From: Combretum micranthum
Taxonomy: Eukaryota; Streptophyta; Magnoliopsida; Myrtales; Combretaceae
Reading direction: 5' to 3'
Length of the DNA stretch: 64,000 nt
NCBI GenBank assembly: GCA_024138025.1
Contig: JAMXBD010000823.1
Coordinates: 62,001-126,000 of the forward strand
Position numbers and translations under genes: made by a program. The notes beneath the pieces were generated by a model, which was given only the letters and a program-made list of their open reading frames with translations, was not told where the DNA came from and ran no database searches. Within the stretch, counting starts at the first letter, position 1. Each line of letters begins with the position of its first letter. Below, in pieces: positions 49,447-60,683 of this stretch.

Positions 49447-49713
49447 ATGGATCCAAAGCATGATAGTTTTAATCCATCCGTATCATGGTACTTTTTGCTA
49501 CTAGCCATCTTGAGCTTTAATATTCAAGTTCAAGCTTCATTTGTTCCATTGAAAAAGACCCAAACAGGGATGGAGGACAAAAAAAAAAAAAAATCTCATC
49601 CACCAAATTCACTTGATTTATGCTATTTAAGGCCAAAAAGTCCATGTGGGTGCTCCCTCTTAAGCATGATTGTTCGACTCAAGGGTAAGGAGGTCTTTAT
49701 TGTCTCTCCATGA
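49447..49713 (+). CDS. Small secreted-peptide-like ORF inside the CACTA element
   Basis: 88 aa on the strand opposite to the transposase. The N-terminus MDPKHDSFNPSVS leads into a hydrophobic run W-Y-F-L-L-L-A-I-L-S-F-N-I and Q-V-Q-A-S, the layout of a signal peptide with cleavage after A. The rest is basic (K-K-T-Q, K-K-K-K-K from an A run), then N-S-L-D-L-C-Y-L-R-P-K-S-P-C-G-C-S-L-L with three Cys, ending F-I-V-S-P. I do not recognise the family. The ATG region is duplicated 48 bp upstream, where it opens a short MDSKHDSLN frame. It could be a captured host peptide gene, a new gene, or chance. Confidence 0.3.
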   Translation: MDPKHDSFNPSVSWYFLLLAILSFNIQVQASFVPLKKTQTGMEDKKKKKSHPPNSLDLCYLRPKSPCGCSLLSMIVRLKGKEVFIVSP

Positions 49714-49928
49714 GAACACCCAAAATTAGAAAAATTCAATTTTTGTAAGAAAACATAAAATGAAAAAAAAAGATTTTTTTTTTCTCCAACCCAATCATGA
49801 ACATGATAAACAGCAGAGGGGGAAAAAAGGAAACAACAAAAGAAGTTCTTTATGAATTTTTCTTCTACAAAAGGCAAAAAAGGACCATGTGGTGTCTAAG
49901 ATCATAAAGAAGGGAGAAGGAGAAATAC

Positions 49929-49992
49929 CTGCAACTCCAACTGCGTTCTTGAATATTATATTGAGTGAAGGGGGAGAACCAAATTCAGCGAT
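49929..49992 (-). other. Exon-like segment encoding I-A-E-F-G-S-P-P
   Basis: On the minus strand TGAACAG|ATC opens a 64-base frame (I-A-E-F-G-S-P-P-S-L-N-I-I-F-K-N-A-V-G) ending GCAG|GTATTTC. Splice borders are good, only this frame is open, and the peptide is not low-complexity. Its exit phase does not fit the next candidate at 49253, so an exon is missing or they are unrelated. Confidence 0.35.
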
Positions 49993-51391
49993 CTGTTCAT
50001 TCAAATTTAATCACTTCCATCATATTATATATATATATATATGTATATATAAAATATGTCAATACCAACATATCTATATCTATACATCATCATAGGTTTA
50101 CAAACAAATGAAATAATTAGCAAGTTTGGCATCATAAGAGATTTATAAACAACAGAATTAACAAATTGCTACAATTTGAGCTATCAGATTCCTAAGTTGT
50201 GCATATTGAATATGTAACAGTCCAATTTTGTCAGAAATCATGCTCTACAAGTTGCAGTCTTAAAAACCTGTTTTAAGGAACACTTTCCATGCAATTTTTC
50301 CAATTACACTTCTTCATCTGTTTTGGCTTATTTGCAAACAACTAAAGAAAATTAACACACCTCCAGCACTTGCTTATCATATTCTATTACTATTAAAAAT
50401 ATATCAATAAAGATAAAGAAGACAAATATATATCTACGTATGTGTATGTATCTTCTTCATCTAACCAAGATGATATTTCCTAGTACAATCAAATTTATAT
50501 ATTCCATATTTAGTATATCGTTATAAGATAGATATGAGATATATTTATCGACTAGGTGGACTCCTGAATGGACTTTAGTTCATTACAACTTGTTCTACAA
50601 TTTTATGCATGCTTAACTTGGTTATATAAGGGTGCTAGCCATTCCACTTTAACATGCTAAGGAGTTTGGCACATTTGGTTGATTTGAATTAAAACACTTG
50701 GCTATGACAATAGCTTTCATTTGACTTGGCATCCTTTAGTCACTAAAGTAACAATTCAAAATCTGTTGTTCAAGATTTGGCACATCACATTGTGTTCAAA
50801 TGTCAAAACCAAATAGCTTTTGTCACTAAATAAAGACTTTCATGCAACTAACATGAAAATATAATTTAACTGGACAAAGAACATCAACTACCAATTGAAG
50901 AATATAAAAAAAGTCCACATTTAATCCACGGTGACAGCTGCATAAAAGATGATTGGAAATGTTTTCTTCTATCCATGGTAACTAATCAAAGAAAGGCAGC
51001 TTAATTAAGCAACCAAAATCTTCTTAGTCATGGTAAAGGTTTGATTTTGCACTAGAATTTCTTCCTTATCTCAACTACAAAGTTAGTTTATATTAGACAA
51101 AAAAAAAAAAAAAAAAGAAAAGGAAATTTGCTATGCTAGCTTAAGGTTTGCTATAACTCTTGGTTTGGTGGTTGCTGCAATTTCAATTTAGTGCAAAAAC
51201 TTCATGACAAAATCTGACCCTGCAAATGGAAGAGACTCAGCTACCAGAAATGGGAATGGAAGAGACTTAGATTATACATGCCAAAATTTTCAAGTGACAT
51301 CCTCCACTAAAAGGGTATAAAATTTATCATCGAATATATAAACCTGCACTAAATGAGAATGAATGAATAAACTGCAACCTATATTCCTTAC

Positions 51392-51453
51392 TTATGAAAT
51401 GCCAAAACTTATCTTCAAGAACTTCCTTTATACAAGTGGCTAAATGACTAATT
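51392..51453 (-). other. Exon-like segment encoding C-I-K-E-V-L-E-D-K-F-W
   Basis: On the minus strand TTCATGATTGTAG|A opens I-S-H-L-A-T-C-I-K-E-V-L-E-D-K-F-W-H-F-I and ends ATAA|GTAAGG, a strong donor. It is protein-like in composition; no family is recognised. Confidence 0.35.
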
Positions 51454-52432
51454 CTACAATCATGAAAAGGGACTATTGTTCCAATTAAGTCATTTAATCT
51501 GAAATTTGATCCTTTTTAGCAATTCATGCATAAATGACCCAAAATCATGCAATTGACCATTTTATAATGGAATTTCACAATATATGTTATTATATGCATA
51601 AATGTGTGTTAAAAGTGGGGATAAATTTTTACTTCTACACATTTTTCATTAGTTTTGGCGAAGTTAACAACAGAGCTTTCAAGCTTAAAAAGCACAAGTA
51701 GGTTAGTTTAACATAAAACATCAATAGAAATGAAGCCTTAATTAAATTTAAGAATTTCAACAGCTAGTTTGTCTGCCATTAAAGAAAAATATTTAAGCAT
51801 CTAAGGGCAAACTAAGCATAATACGTACAGAATGAAAAGGTACTGAACTATTCTTAAAAAAAAAAAAAAGTCGTTCCAAAATGTTAAACTAGAAGCCAGA
51901 ATGAACAAATATATTTTAACATATCTTTCCTAATTTGCTAGAGAAGATCAATGTTGGCATCTTAAATGGAAAATGTAAACTATGTCAAGTGGTATAATAT
52001 AAAGGATGGTATAAAATCATTTTATTCCAATAAATTGCAAAATTAAATTCCGACCACTTTCCCCTTCATACAAGCCCCATGATTAAGTATTTCAGATCAA
52101 CACATCCCCTGATATGAGAAAAAAAAACCATGTAGGTTTCTGCAAGAGAGATAAAACTCCAAATACACACTAAAAAAATCTCAATCTTCAAATATAATTA
52201 TGTAAATCCCCATGCGTAACAATTAACAAAACTAAGTTTAAATCTTGATCCATATCAAGAATCTACTAATCCTTAAACATAAAACTAATATGAAAAACAT
52301 TTTACCAAAACAATACAAAAAACAGAACTTGTTGGAACCATGCCACATAAACATTTTACCGAAACTTCAAACAAAATTTGGAACGAAAACCAAAACTGAA
52401 ATCATTATGAGCCAAAACATCAAAGCAAATAC

Positions 52433-53293
52433 TGACATGAAGTCATGCTTTTCTTCCTACAAACAAGATTAAGCACACACAAACACGATGAAAAACCAAG
52501 GAATAGTAACATACCACGATATTTAACTCACAGGAAAGAATGCCGAGAGACCACCATTGCTTTGAGAAGATTCTGATTGCACAGACAGAGCAATTTAGGA
52601 AAAAAAATTACACAGCTATAAAGCTTAAGGATATAAATAATGAATACTGAAAAGAATTTACTAAGGCTGAACGATATTTAACCCTAACCCTTTGTCTTGA
52701 AAGACCGAAATGAAAAACCCTCTTCAGCACTCGTGACTCTCACCGAGAGGGACTTCGCGCACCTTCAAGAAGACAGAGGATCAACTTTAAACCCCATGAT
52801 TGACCATCACAAATATATATATAATGTACATAACAAACAAAAATTACTATCACCAGTTGATATAACTAACAAAAAACGTAGATTCAATGAGTAATTTACA
52901 AAAACCTGCTTTTTATCATTACGAAATAGGAACACATGCAAATGAACTATGGACCATATCTACGCATCACAAACAGAATCACACGCATAAAATACTCAAT
53001 GATACAACAAGTGTATATGGAGAGACAGAGGGGGGGAGGAGAGACAGAGAGAAAGACAGACATACCAAAATAGACAACGAAAACCAATTTTTGGATTGAA
53101 GGCGTTGCTTCACAGAAAGAAACGTACACTATGTTAGAGAGAAAGAGAGAGAGAGAGAGAGAGGAGAGGAAGAGGGAGAGAGAGAGGTACCTGCATATTT
53201 TGATTCGGAAACTTTGTGATCTGAGAGGGTTTCGGCATTGCATGCTTCTGGAGAAGATAAATCTGTCCTTAGTATTTGACATTGATTTGACAT
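52433..53293 (-). other. Four frame-compatible exon-like segments near the CACTA promoter end
   Basis: Minus-strand segments 53293-53191 (ATG start, ends GCAG|GTACCT), 53107-53066 (ends TTTTG|GTATGT), 52572-52532 (acceptor GTGCAATCAG, ends CCT|GTGAGT) and 52456-52433 (acceptor TTTGTAG, ends TCA|GTATTT). When joined they keep one open frame: MSNQCQILRTDLSSPEAC..., ...A-T-P-S-I-Q-K-L-V-F-V-V-Y-F, E-S-S-Q-S-N-G-G-L-S-A-F-F-P, E-E-K-H-D-F-M-S. They lie just inside the right end, where the element's transcript should begin. They may be a leader ORF or a captured host gene start. A GA/CT microsatellite (53139-53190) lies in the first intron. Confidence 0.4.
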
Positions 53294-53479
53294 GCTCTGC
53301 GTAAAAATTATGGCGGGAGTTAATGATATATTTATTGGTTTTTTTAACAATACCAAAAACAAGGCTAGTCAAGATATATAAACGGAAAAAATAAATTGTA
53401 AAAAAAAAAAATCCACAACAAAGTTGTCTTGATCATTTCACTTAATAAAAAGCAAAAAATTAAAAATAAGAGGCTGGTA

Positions 53480-53704
53480 TGTTCATTTTATTCCATTAAT
53501 ATATTTTTTTAAATATGATTGGTCACGTTTACAAAAAAAAAAAGAGTTACGGATCAAATCATAAGCCCACAAAATCTAAAATTGTTTACAAACGTCACCA
53601 ATTTCATATTTAAACTAACGTTTAATTAACGTGACTAAATGATAATGAAAGGATAACGTTTGCAAAATATGCAAACGTGGCCATACATAAAAATTCTTGT
53701 AGTG
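53480..53704. repeat. Right subterminal repeats and TIR of the CACTA element
   Basis: GGTCACGTTT, CAAACGTCACC, TAACGTGACT, ATAACGTTTGC and AAACGTGGCC lie in the last 200 bases before TTCTTGTAGTG. This end is much shorter than the 700-bp left repeat region. Confidence 0.85.
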
Positions 53705-53707
53705 AGT

Positions 53708-55900
53708 TTTATTTTTTCTTTTCCAAAGAAACTACAACTATCTAAAAGATTGGGATGTTTAGTTCTTATATTAAAACCAACCTAGATCGAAAAGTGCAAA
53801 TATCAAGGTGGATCAGTCCAAAAACAACCCGATGCAGACCTTCCCTATTTTCTAGCCCTGTTTTCTTTGAAAATAATTGTGAAATCCGAATGTAATTAAA
53901 TTTAATAATTATCAAACTATCTTGATTAATGTATAGTTTTTTTTTTTTTTTACCATAATGTATAGTTAGTTATAATTAGTTAATTTAGGCATATTTTTAT
54001 TTATTATATTTTTATTAAATTAAAACTAGATATATATAATCTATGGGCTATATTAGGTTAATTAGGTATAAAAGGACTTTTAATTATAAATTGGGTAATT
54101 AAATATAGTATGAGCCTAAATTAATAGAACTAATTATTATGGGCTTCAGTCGCTAAATATGCCCTTAGATAATAGTTTAGGGCCCAAATCAAATTATATG
54201 GGTATAGTTTGACTAAATATACCAAACCAAGTTATAATATTTTTAATTAACTAATTGGGCTTAAAATAAGTAATTGGCAATTAAATGGATTTGAAAAATA
54301 TAATGGACTATAAAATTGAATTAATAAATATTTTAGGATTAAATAGGCTAAAATGACATAAACGAGCTTAATTAGTAAAAATATAGTCAATATTAGATAA
54401 ATGACCTAAAATGAACCAAGATAGTAAAAATAGGTCCAACTTGACCTAAATAACCTAAAATGGACTTAGAAATGATTTTAAGTCCAACTTAGCTAATATC
54501 TATAATTTTGGGCTTTAATAATTGGTTATGGGCCTATATACTTAAAATATGATCCAATTTAACTAAATACCTACAAATAGACTTAATTAGATAAAAATGG
54601 TTTAGGAACGCAACCCTAAGGCCAATAACATAATTTCTAGCCAACTATGCCTATTTATACTAAATAGGCTCAAACTAAATCCTAACAAGTTTTTCTTAGC
54701 CATTTAAGACCTAAACCTTCAAAATATAGACAAATACCTAACTTTATGCTCTATGGGCTCATATTCCATAATACAAGCCCAATACCTTTACCTACTCCAA
54801 TTGGGCCTATTCTTGAAATATTTAAGTCCATTATCAATTCCAAGTATTGAAATATCTATTTGGGATCAAATTACTTCTATGGGCCCAAAAGCCGTAAAAT
54901 ATCCTTAGTGGGCCTATATAAGGTATTAGAAGGCCCAATAGCTTAATTAAGGCCTAAATTAAATTCCAATTAGGCTTGAACATATTCTTAGATCAATAAC
55001 AATATTAATCTATGGGACCTAAATTCAAATTAAAGCTCAATTCCATCTAATTTAATATTTATATTCTTTAATAGGCTCAATTTCTAAACTCTAAAACCCA
55101 TTATCCTAAAAAGTTAAATGCTTAGAAAATTTCTCATCAGGCCTAATATAGGATTCCTTAAGGCCCAATACATCTAAATAATAAATTTGATTTCCAAATC
55201 CTATGGGCTTAGTCCAAATTATCTAAGCCTAGCTATCCTAATGGACATGATTCAATTATAAACCAAAGGCTTTATACCACATAAGACCTTGGAATCATTA
55301 GTTTGTATACTTAATACTTATACAAATTAACATTTCGTGGTAAATCCAATCAACTTATTGTTTTACTTGTGATCCTCTACCGTCTACTATTTCGATATCA
55401 AGTATGCAGTAACATGCATGTCGTTTGCGTAGGATAGGCATTCTCGAATGGAATTAACTTAAAGATGGCCTAATAATTAAATGTACTGATTGTGCATGTG
55501 TCGTTTAATCCAGGCCGGGGAGCGACAATCTTACTAGGCAAATGCCAGTATAGTTGTTAGGCACTTAGGCCACCTATAAACCCAAAGTTTTACAATCAGT
55601 TAAGCTTAAACCCTAATTAGAAGGTCAATCAGTAATCCTAAAGTCAACAAAACCCTAGTCAGACGTAACCGTTTAAGTCCGGCAATCCCATGTTCGTAAC
55701 CCTAAGAGAATAAGTGAGAGATTAATTTGTAGAATAGTTCATAATAACATGAAAAAGCTTAAAGATATCATATTAGTCAAACCGCGATTTGTTTTAAGCC
55801 CGATCGGATACAATTTTAGAAAAGTATGTCTCGGGGCTCGAAATAGTAAAAATATTTGGATATACCGTTAGACTCGTAAAGATATAAAATTTTCAAAAAT
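53708..55900 (+). mobile_element. Gypsy LTR remnant, continuation beyond the CACTA insertion
   Basis: Continues the text interrupted at 34253 (CCGGTCAGT...TTTTATTTTTTCTTTTCC). The part 54030-55260 is unusually rich in GGGCCT/AGGCCC and GGGCTTA words in AT-rich surroundings. No coding sequence is seen. Borders with the LTR at 55.9-59.76 kb are not resolved. Confidence 0.45.
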
Positions 55901-56270
55901 ATTAATTTTACAATTTTTCAGTACCTAAAAATATCAATATCGCAATTATACGTGTATTTTCTTACTACCGGTACTTTATTTGTCATATCTACTTTACATT
56001 ACGCTATTCATTACTATTTTATACTATTCATCTATCTCTACTTTTCCTTATAACCTACTCTTACAACCTATACACCTATTTTCTTACAATTTTCATTTCC
56101 AATACAACCTAACATCTCTCATATCTTACTTTTTCATTAACGAAAATAAAAAAAATAAAAAAATTTCTCTCTCTCTTCCTCTCCAATTTACATGGCCCTC
56201 CCCCATTTCACGCTCAATTTATTTTAATTTTTATTTAATTAATTAACACTAATTACCCTCCACTTTTTCC

Positions 56271-56278
56271 TATAAATA
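56271..56278 (+). promoter_or_regulatory. Probable LTR TATA box
   Basis: TATAAATA after CACTTTTTCC and followed about 30 bases on by the pyrimidine-rich CTCTCTTCTATTTCTTTCAC, where transcription could start. It fits a plant RNA polymerase II promoter in the LTR. Confidence 0.5.
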
Positions 56279-59200
56279 CCATCCCTCTCTTCTATTTCTT
56301 TCACACTTTCCATACACTACCAATATTATAAAAAATTCTCTCCAAAAGTTCTCTCAAAGTTCTCTCTAGCTTGTCTTTCATAGGTAATGCTTCTTTATGT
56401 TTTTCTTATGTTCATTTGCTTAGTATGAACATAGTGTGTGTTTTCTAAACCCATGGAGGTTAGGAAAGCAACAATATGTTCATACATTGTTCTTATTCAT
56501 AAATCTATTTTCCTTTATGTTGTTCATATCTATATCTAACTAAATATATCTATGTAGTTATATATATCATTTAGAGCGTATAAGCTCATTTGTTATTGCA
56601 ATTTACTTACTTTCCTTGCAATTTATTTACTTTCAAGTTGTTTTGAAGACTAGTCTTTCTAGTTTAGACTTGTCTCATCAAGTCAAAACAAACTTTTTTT
56701 TTTCTTTTGGGACTAGTTTAATCTTAGTCCCGGAAGCTTTCAAGAAGATAAGGCTCCCAATACTTGACGATTATTATTAATATGCTTATTTATTTCTTAT
56801 ATTCTTTATTATCTTATCTTGTGATATTTTTATCTTTTATAAACTACATGTCATATTCATGCATGGCTAATAGGTTGTTGTCCAAATAAAAAGGGAATCT
56901 TTTTTATAAAAGAATAAAATTTTATCACTAAATAAATGTTTTCCCAAAGACTTAGAAAAATGTTTTCATATAAATTTCTTTTGAAGGTTTACATAAACTC
57001 ATCATGAAATTTCAAACTATTAATAAAAGAAGTTTCTTCAAAGTTTGAAGATACTTCCTTTTCAAAAGAAATCTTGATATATACTATTTTTACCAACTTT
57101 CCAAACTAAGAGCTAAATAAGTTTATAAGAAAATCAACTTACAAGGAAAATGAAAATAAATTTTTCAAAGAATAAAATCATCAAGTACTACTAAAGAAAA
57201 CTTTTGGAAATTCTATTTAAAGATAAAATTGGTAGATAACCTCAAAAGACCAAACTTTATTTTCAACTTACTTTTGATAAACTAGAGAATCAAAATATAG
57301 AATATTAGATTTTGATCAACCAAAAATTTATAAGTTACTTCAACCACATAAAGAAAAGTTTAACAAATCTAAATTTTCCAAAACACTAGAAAGGTTGTTT
57401 AAGGAAATTAATTAAATAAGACAACACCTATAGCATCATGCATAAATTATGAGTCTATTTATATCCATAAGGAATTCGTTTCAAATATATACATGTTTGA
57501 GTTTTACTAAACAAGCCTTAGTAAATGAAGGATTAGAAAATTCTGTTTTTCAAAGAGGAATTTTCGTGGTAGATCTATACCCTTCTAAACCGAGGTCCAA
57601 ATGACCTTTTATAGTAAAATTAACCTTAGAAATAGATAGATCTTTTCGAGTAGGTAGAAAACGACAAATAACATGCAAAATTTCGAGTTAAAATCAGCAA
57701 GTTATATCCATTCTAAGTTAGAACTTCATTCAATCTGATTTTATTGCAATTTAGAGATAGACTTAGAATCTTTAAAGTAGAAATTCTATGAAAGACTCAT
57801 TTTGGATATTTCATCTTGTTTAGTGAATAATGAACCGATATCACCTTCTCATAAGATTATTTCGATTAGGAGCGATCGTCATTGAGTGAGTTAATCCCTT
57901 ACTAATTACATTTCCTTGATTGTGCTTGTAAATAGTAGCATTAAAGAGTAAAGGAAAAGATAAATGTATAAATGTTGTGTGAATTGGATTCATGATTGAA
58001 TGATGTGGTTGTTGAATAAAAGATAAGTATATCGAAAAAAGAATTGATGAATGATTTATGTTTTCTTGCAATAGGTATGATGAATATTGTTTTGGTTACC
58101 TTTAACTTGAAATCAACAATAATTGAATAAACCAATATTAAGAACAATTCATGCATAACCTAATGTGAGTCACATTTATTTTCGCTATTATTCTTCGTAT
58201 GGGGAAACAAGGAGTCGTAGTGGTGGCTAGTAGGAACGGGAAAGTCTATATGGGTAAGTAGGAGCGGAAAGTCTACATAGGCAAGTAGGAGCTAGTAAGT
58301 CTGCAATTATTGATAGTCGTATGGGCTGGTAACCACCCAACCCCCGACATGGAGGGCGTAAAATTCACGCTACACATGGTTTCTGGTTAATCGTGTGTAT
58401 TTTGTTTGCTCACATGATTGATGCATTTCCATATAATTGTCTAAATACTTGTATATTATATGGAAATACTTTAAAGAAGGAAGTTATCTCACTAGGCTAT
58501 TTTTTATTACCTATAAGCCCCTTTTGTCAGGTACGAGCTAAAGTTAATAGGAGTTTTTGGAATAAGTTTACATATTTTAGTTTTGGATGTAGACTTCTAA
58601 GAGAAATCTCTATAGTAGACTTTTGTTATATTCATGTACCTTTTTAAGATGGCTTAGTTTAAGTAAGGCTCTTAGTACGAGGGAATGCCCCTTAAGAAAT
58701 TGTAAGAAACTTTTATCTTAATGATTATTACATGTTTACCTTTATAATTTCTTATACTTTTATTATCTGCTAAACGTAATACCCCTTTGAGTCTCTTACT
58801 ATATTAGAAACACGCCTTGCACGTGATATCAAAGCTTCTGCGTGACTAAGGTTGTCATTAATTAGCTTTAAATTATGCGGCGGACTACCACGTTTAGGGT
58901 ACCCTCCGGGGAGTAACACTACGTTGGTGACTCATCGAGTAGCTAATAGGGCAAACGGTATCGAGATAATGCCCATTTATGTTCGGTAAGAAGTAGTATA
59001 TGTAGTTTACGACTATGGGTGTTGATTAGCTGCATATCACTATGAACTGAAATAAATGGAGATGCGTAACGGTAGTGAACCTTAAATGAGGCTACTACGT
59101 AGAATATTCCTCTAGGCGGTTAAGGTATTCGGCCTGTCTTAATCAACCTCTTAAGCAATTGCTGCTACTCATGACCCCCGATTCCCATGGCTTGTTACCC

Positions 59201-59350
59201 GAGTGTGAGTGCTCTCATGCTATTTGAATCGCCTTAAATAATAAACTTAAAATGTTGGTTATTGCATTACATATAGTTTAGGTGCGAATGTCATATAGCA
59301 TGCGATTGGTTAATGTGTACTGAGTTTCGGACTCATTCTTTCTTTTTTAG

Positions 59351-59436
59351 GTGTTGGTGATTTCGACTTCGATGCTTATGCATGTCTTGAGTATGGGATG
59401 GATCTATACGAGCTTATTGACAAGTGGAGTGGCTAG
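59351..59436 (+). other. LTR-embedded short coding segment, copy 3
   Basis: Follows TCTTTCTTTTTTAG, a strong 3' splice site, and reads 27 codons to a TAG. Core: F-D-A-Y-A-C-L-E-Y-G-M-D-L-Y-E-L-I-D-K-W. See copies at 12634-12722 and 30263-30348. Confidence 0.45.
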
Positions 59437-59759
59437 GTATATGGATTATGTGTTCTTCTTAAATAAAAATTGTAGTTATCTTTTTAAACTTGTATTCTCT
59501 TTTGAGGGCTTAGTTTATGCCCATGGTTGTAAAAACTTTTATCTGATACCTTGTATTGATTTCACCTACCTTTGATACTTTGTTATTTTTTCGCTACTTA
59601 GTCGAATATTTTCAAAACCAAATTATACGATTTCAAAATCTAAAATTGATTAGCAAATGATCATGATAAACAAATAATTTAGAGTATCCTTAGTGTATAA
59701 CGCCTAAGTGTTATACATGGCGGAACTAAACACGTCTTAACCCTATCCAGGACATGACA

Positions 59760-60216
59760 CCTTCATAACAAAGTGTTGCGTAACTTCAATATATATACTA
59801 TTTTCATGTTTGAATGTTTAGAAAGTGGGTATATGTTAATATGATATATGCAAGTTATATGATGGTGATAATTAACAAATTCTATGACTTTTATATACGA
59901 GTCAACCAACAGTGTCTTGCTGTTCAAATTTATGAATGGTAAAACCTTCGAGTGGTTACATTGAATACAGAGGAGATAAAAAAGAAAGGAAACTTCTCGC
60001 TTACTGCCCAGCTAGTTGTCTTGGATATTACAACCAATGGCTGGACCATATATTCTGACTATTTAGGACCACGAGGGAGGCTGAGGAGTGTTACGACTAG
60101 AAGGTGCTTGCCAAGTTCTTTTACGTTTCTTCCTTCTAAAAAGCTTTGTAAATGGCGCACAATTCACATGCACGAGCTTATACTTGTTAAGAAATGCTGC
60201 AGTACTAACGTTAGGG
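59760..60216. other. Spacer with an unrecognised 103-aa ORF
   Basis: A plus-strand frame at 59952-60263 starts MVTLNTEEIKKKGNFSL and includes V-L-D-I-T-T-N-G-W-T. It is less AT-rich than its surroundings but I recognise no domain, and it runs into the following repeat. Probably a remnant or chance. Confidence 0.25.
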
Positions 60217-60683
60217 TAGGTGTAGGACAGCATACGAATCAAGTTGAAATAATACGATATTAGATTTGAGCCGAACTTGATTGAAAATTATAAAACTCTA
60301 ACACAATTCGAACTAATTAAGTTTATAGTTTTAAACTCAAGTTTGACTTGAATTAACATTGAACAAGATCAAGCTTGATCCAATTAAGTTCACTTAGACT
60401 CGATTTATTAAAAGTTATTTTTTATTCTAATTAAAGTGATATTAATATCCACATTTGATAAAAATATGATTAACATTTATACTCGATTAACATCTATACT
60501 TGACTCAAGTTCGATTAGACTTACAAGTTAATATAACTAAACATTATGAAACATTAATTTGACTTGAAACTATTTGGGCAGCTCAAAGTCGAGACAAACT
60601 TGATTATTCTTGAATCTAATTCAACTAAAAATTGAGTCAAATTTAAGCAATTTATGAAATGGTTTGATTCATTTATACTCTTA
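60217..60683. mobile_element. hAT-like MITE remnant
   Basis: The left side (TAGGTGTAGGACAGCATACG) and right side on the minus strand (TAAGAGTATAAATGAATC) are loosely inverted. The interior is dense in TTGACTTGA/TCAAGTTCGA words as in the element at window start. The target duplication is not visible. Confidence 0.35.

Larger units (their letters stand above)
34254..53704 (-). mobile_element. CACTA (En/Spm) DNA transposon, 19.45 kb, nested
   Basis: Both ends read CACTACAAGAATTTT (left 34254 on plus, right 53704 on minus). The 3-bp target duplication AGT is exact (34251-34253 and 53705-53707), as expected for CACTA elements. Subterminal regions hold many copies of an AACGTGGC-like word in both orientations, the usual binding targets of the regulatory transposon protein. 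The two transposon genes lie on the minus strand, so the right end is the promoter side. Both genes carry frameshifts, so this copy is probably not autonomous now, though both ends look usable. The element sits inside a gypsy LTR and is therefore younger than it. Confidence 0.95.
55901..59759 (+). repeat. Chromovirus-type LTR with promoter, 3' end at 59759
   Basis: Ends CAGGACATGACA, homologous to the LTR end at 30673. It shares blocks with the minus-strand LTR at 12.3-13.4 kb. A TATA box lies at 56271. The 58.2-59.2 kb part holds repeated AAGTAGGAGC words and TACGTTGGTGACTC. The 5' border is uncertain. No PBS or interior follows 59759, so it is a 3' LTR or a solo LTR. Confidence 0.55.

Noticed and set aside
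52947..53372. Minus-strand 141-aa frame across the GA/CT microsatellite
   Set aside because: Most of it is L-S-L-S-type low-complexity text from the microsatellite. The exon-border model gives a better explanation in another frame.
32638..59759. A single 3' LTR running from 32638 to 59759 around the CACTA insertion
   Set aside because: It would be 7.7 kb, and its start (TGAAATATC) does not mirror its supposed end (GACATGACA). At least two LTR families are more likely.
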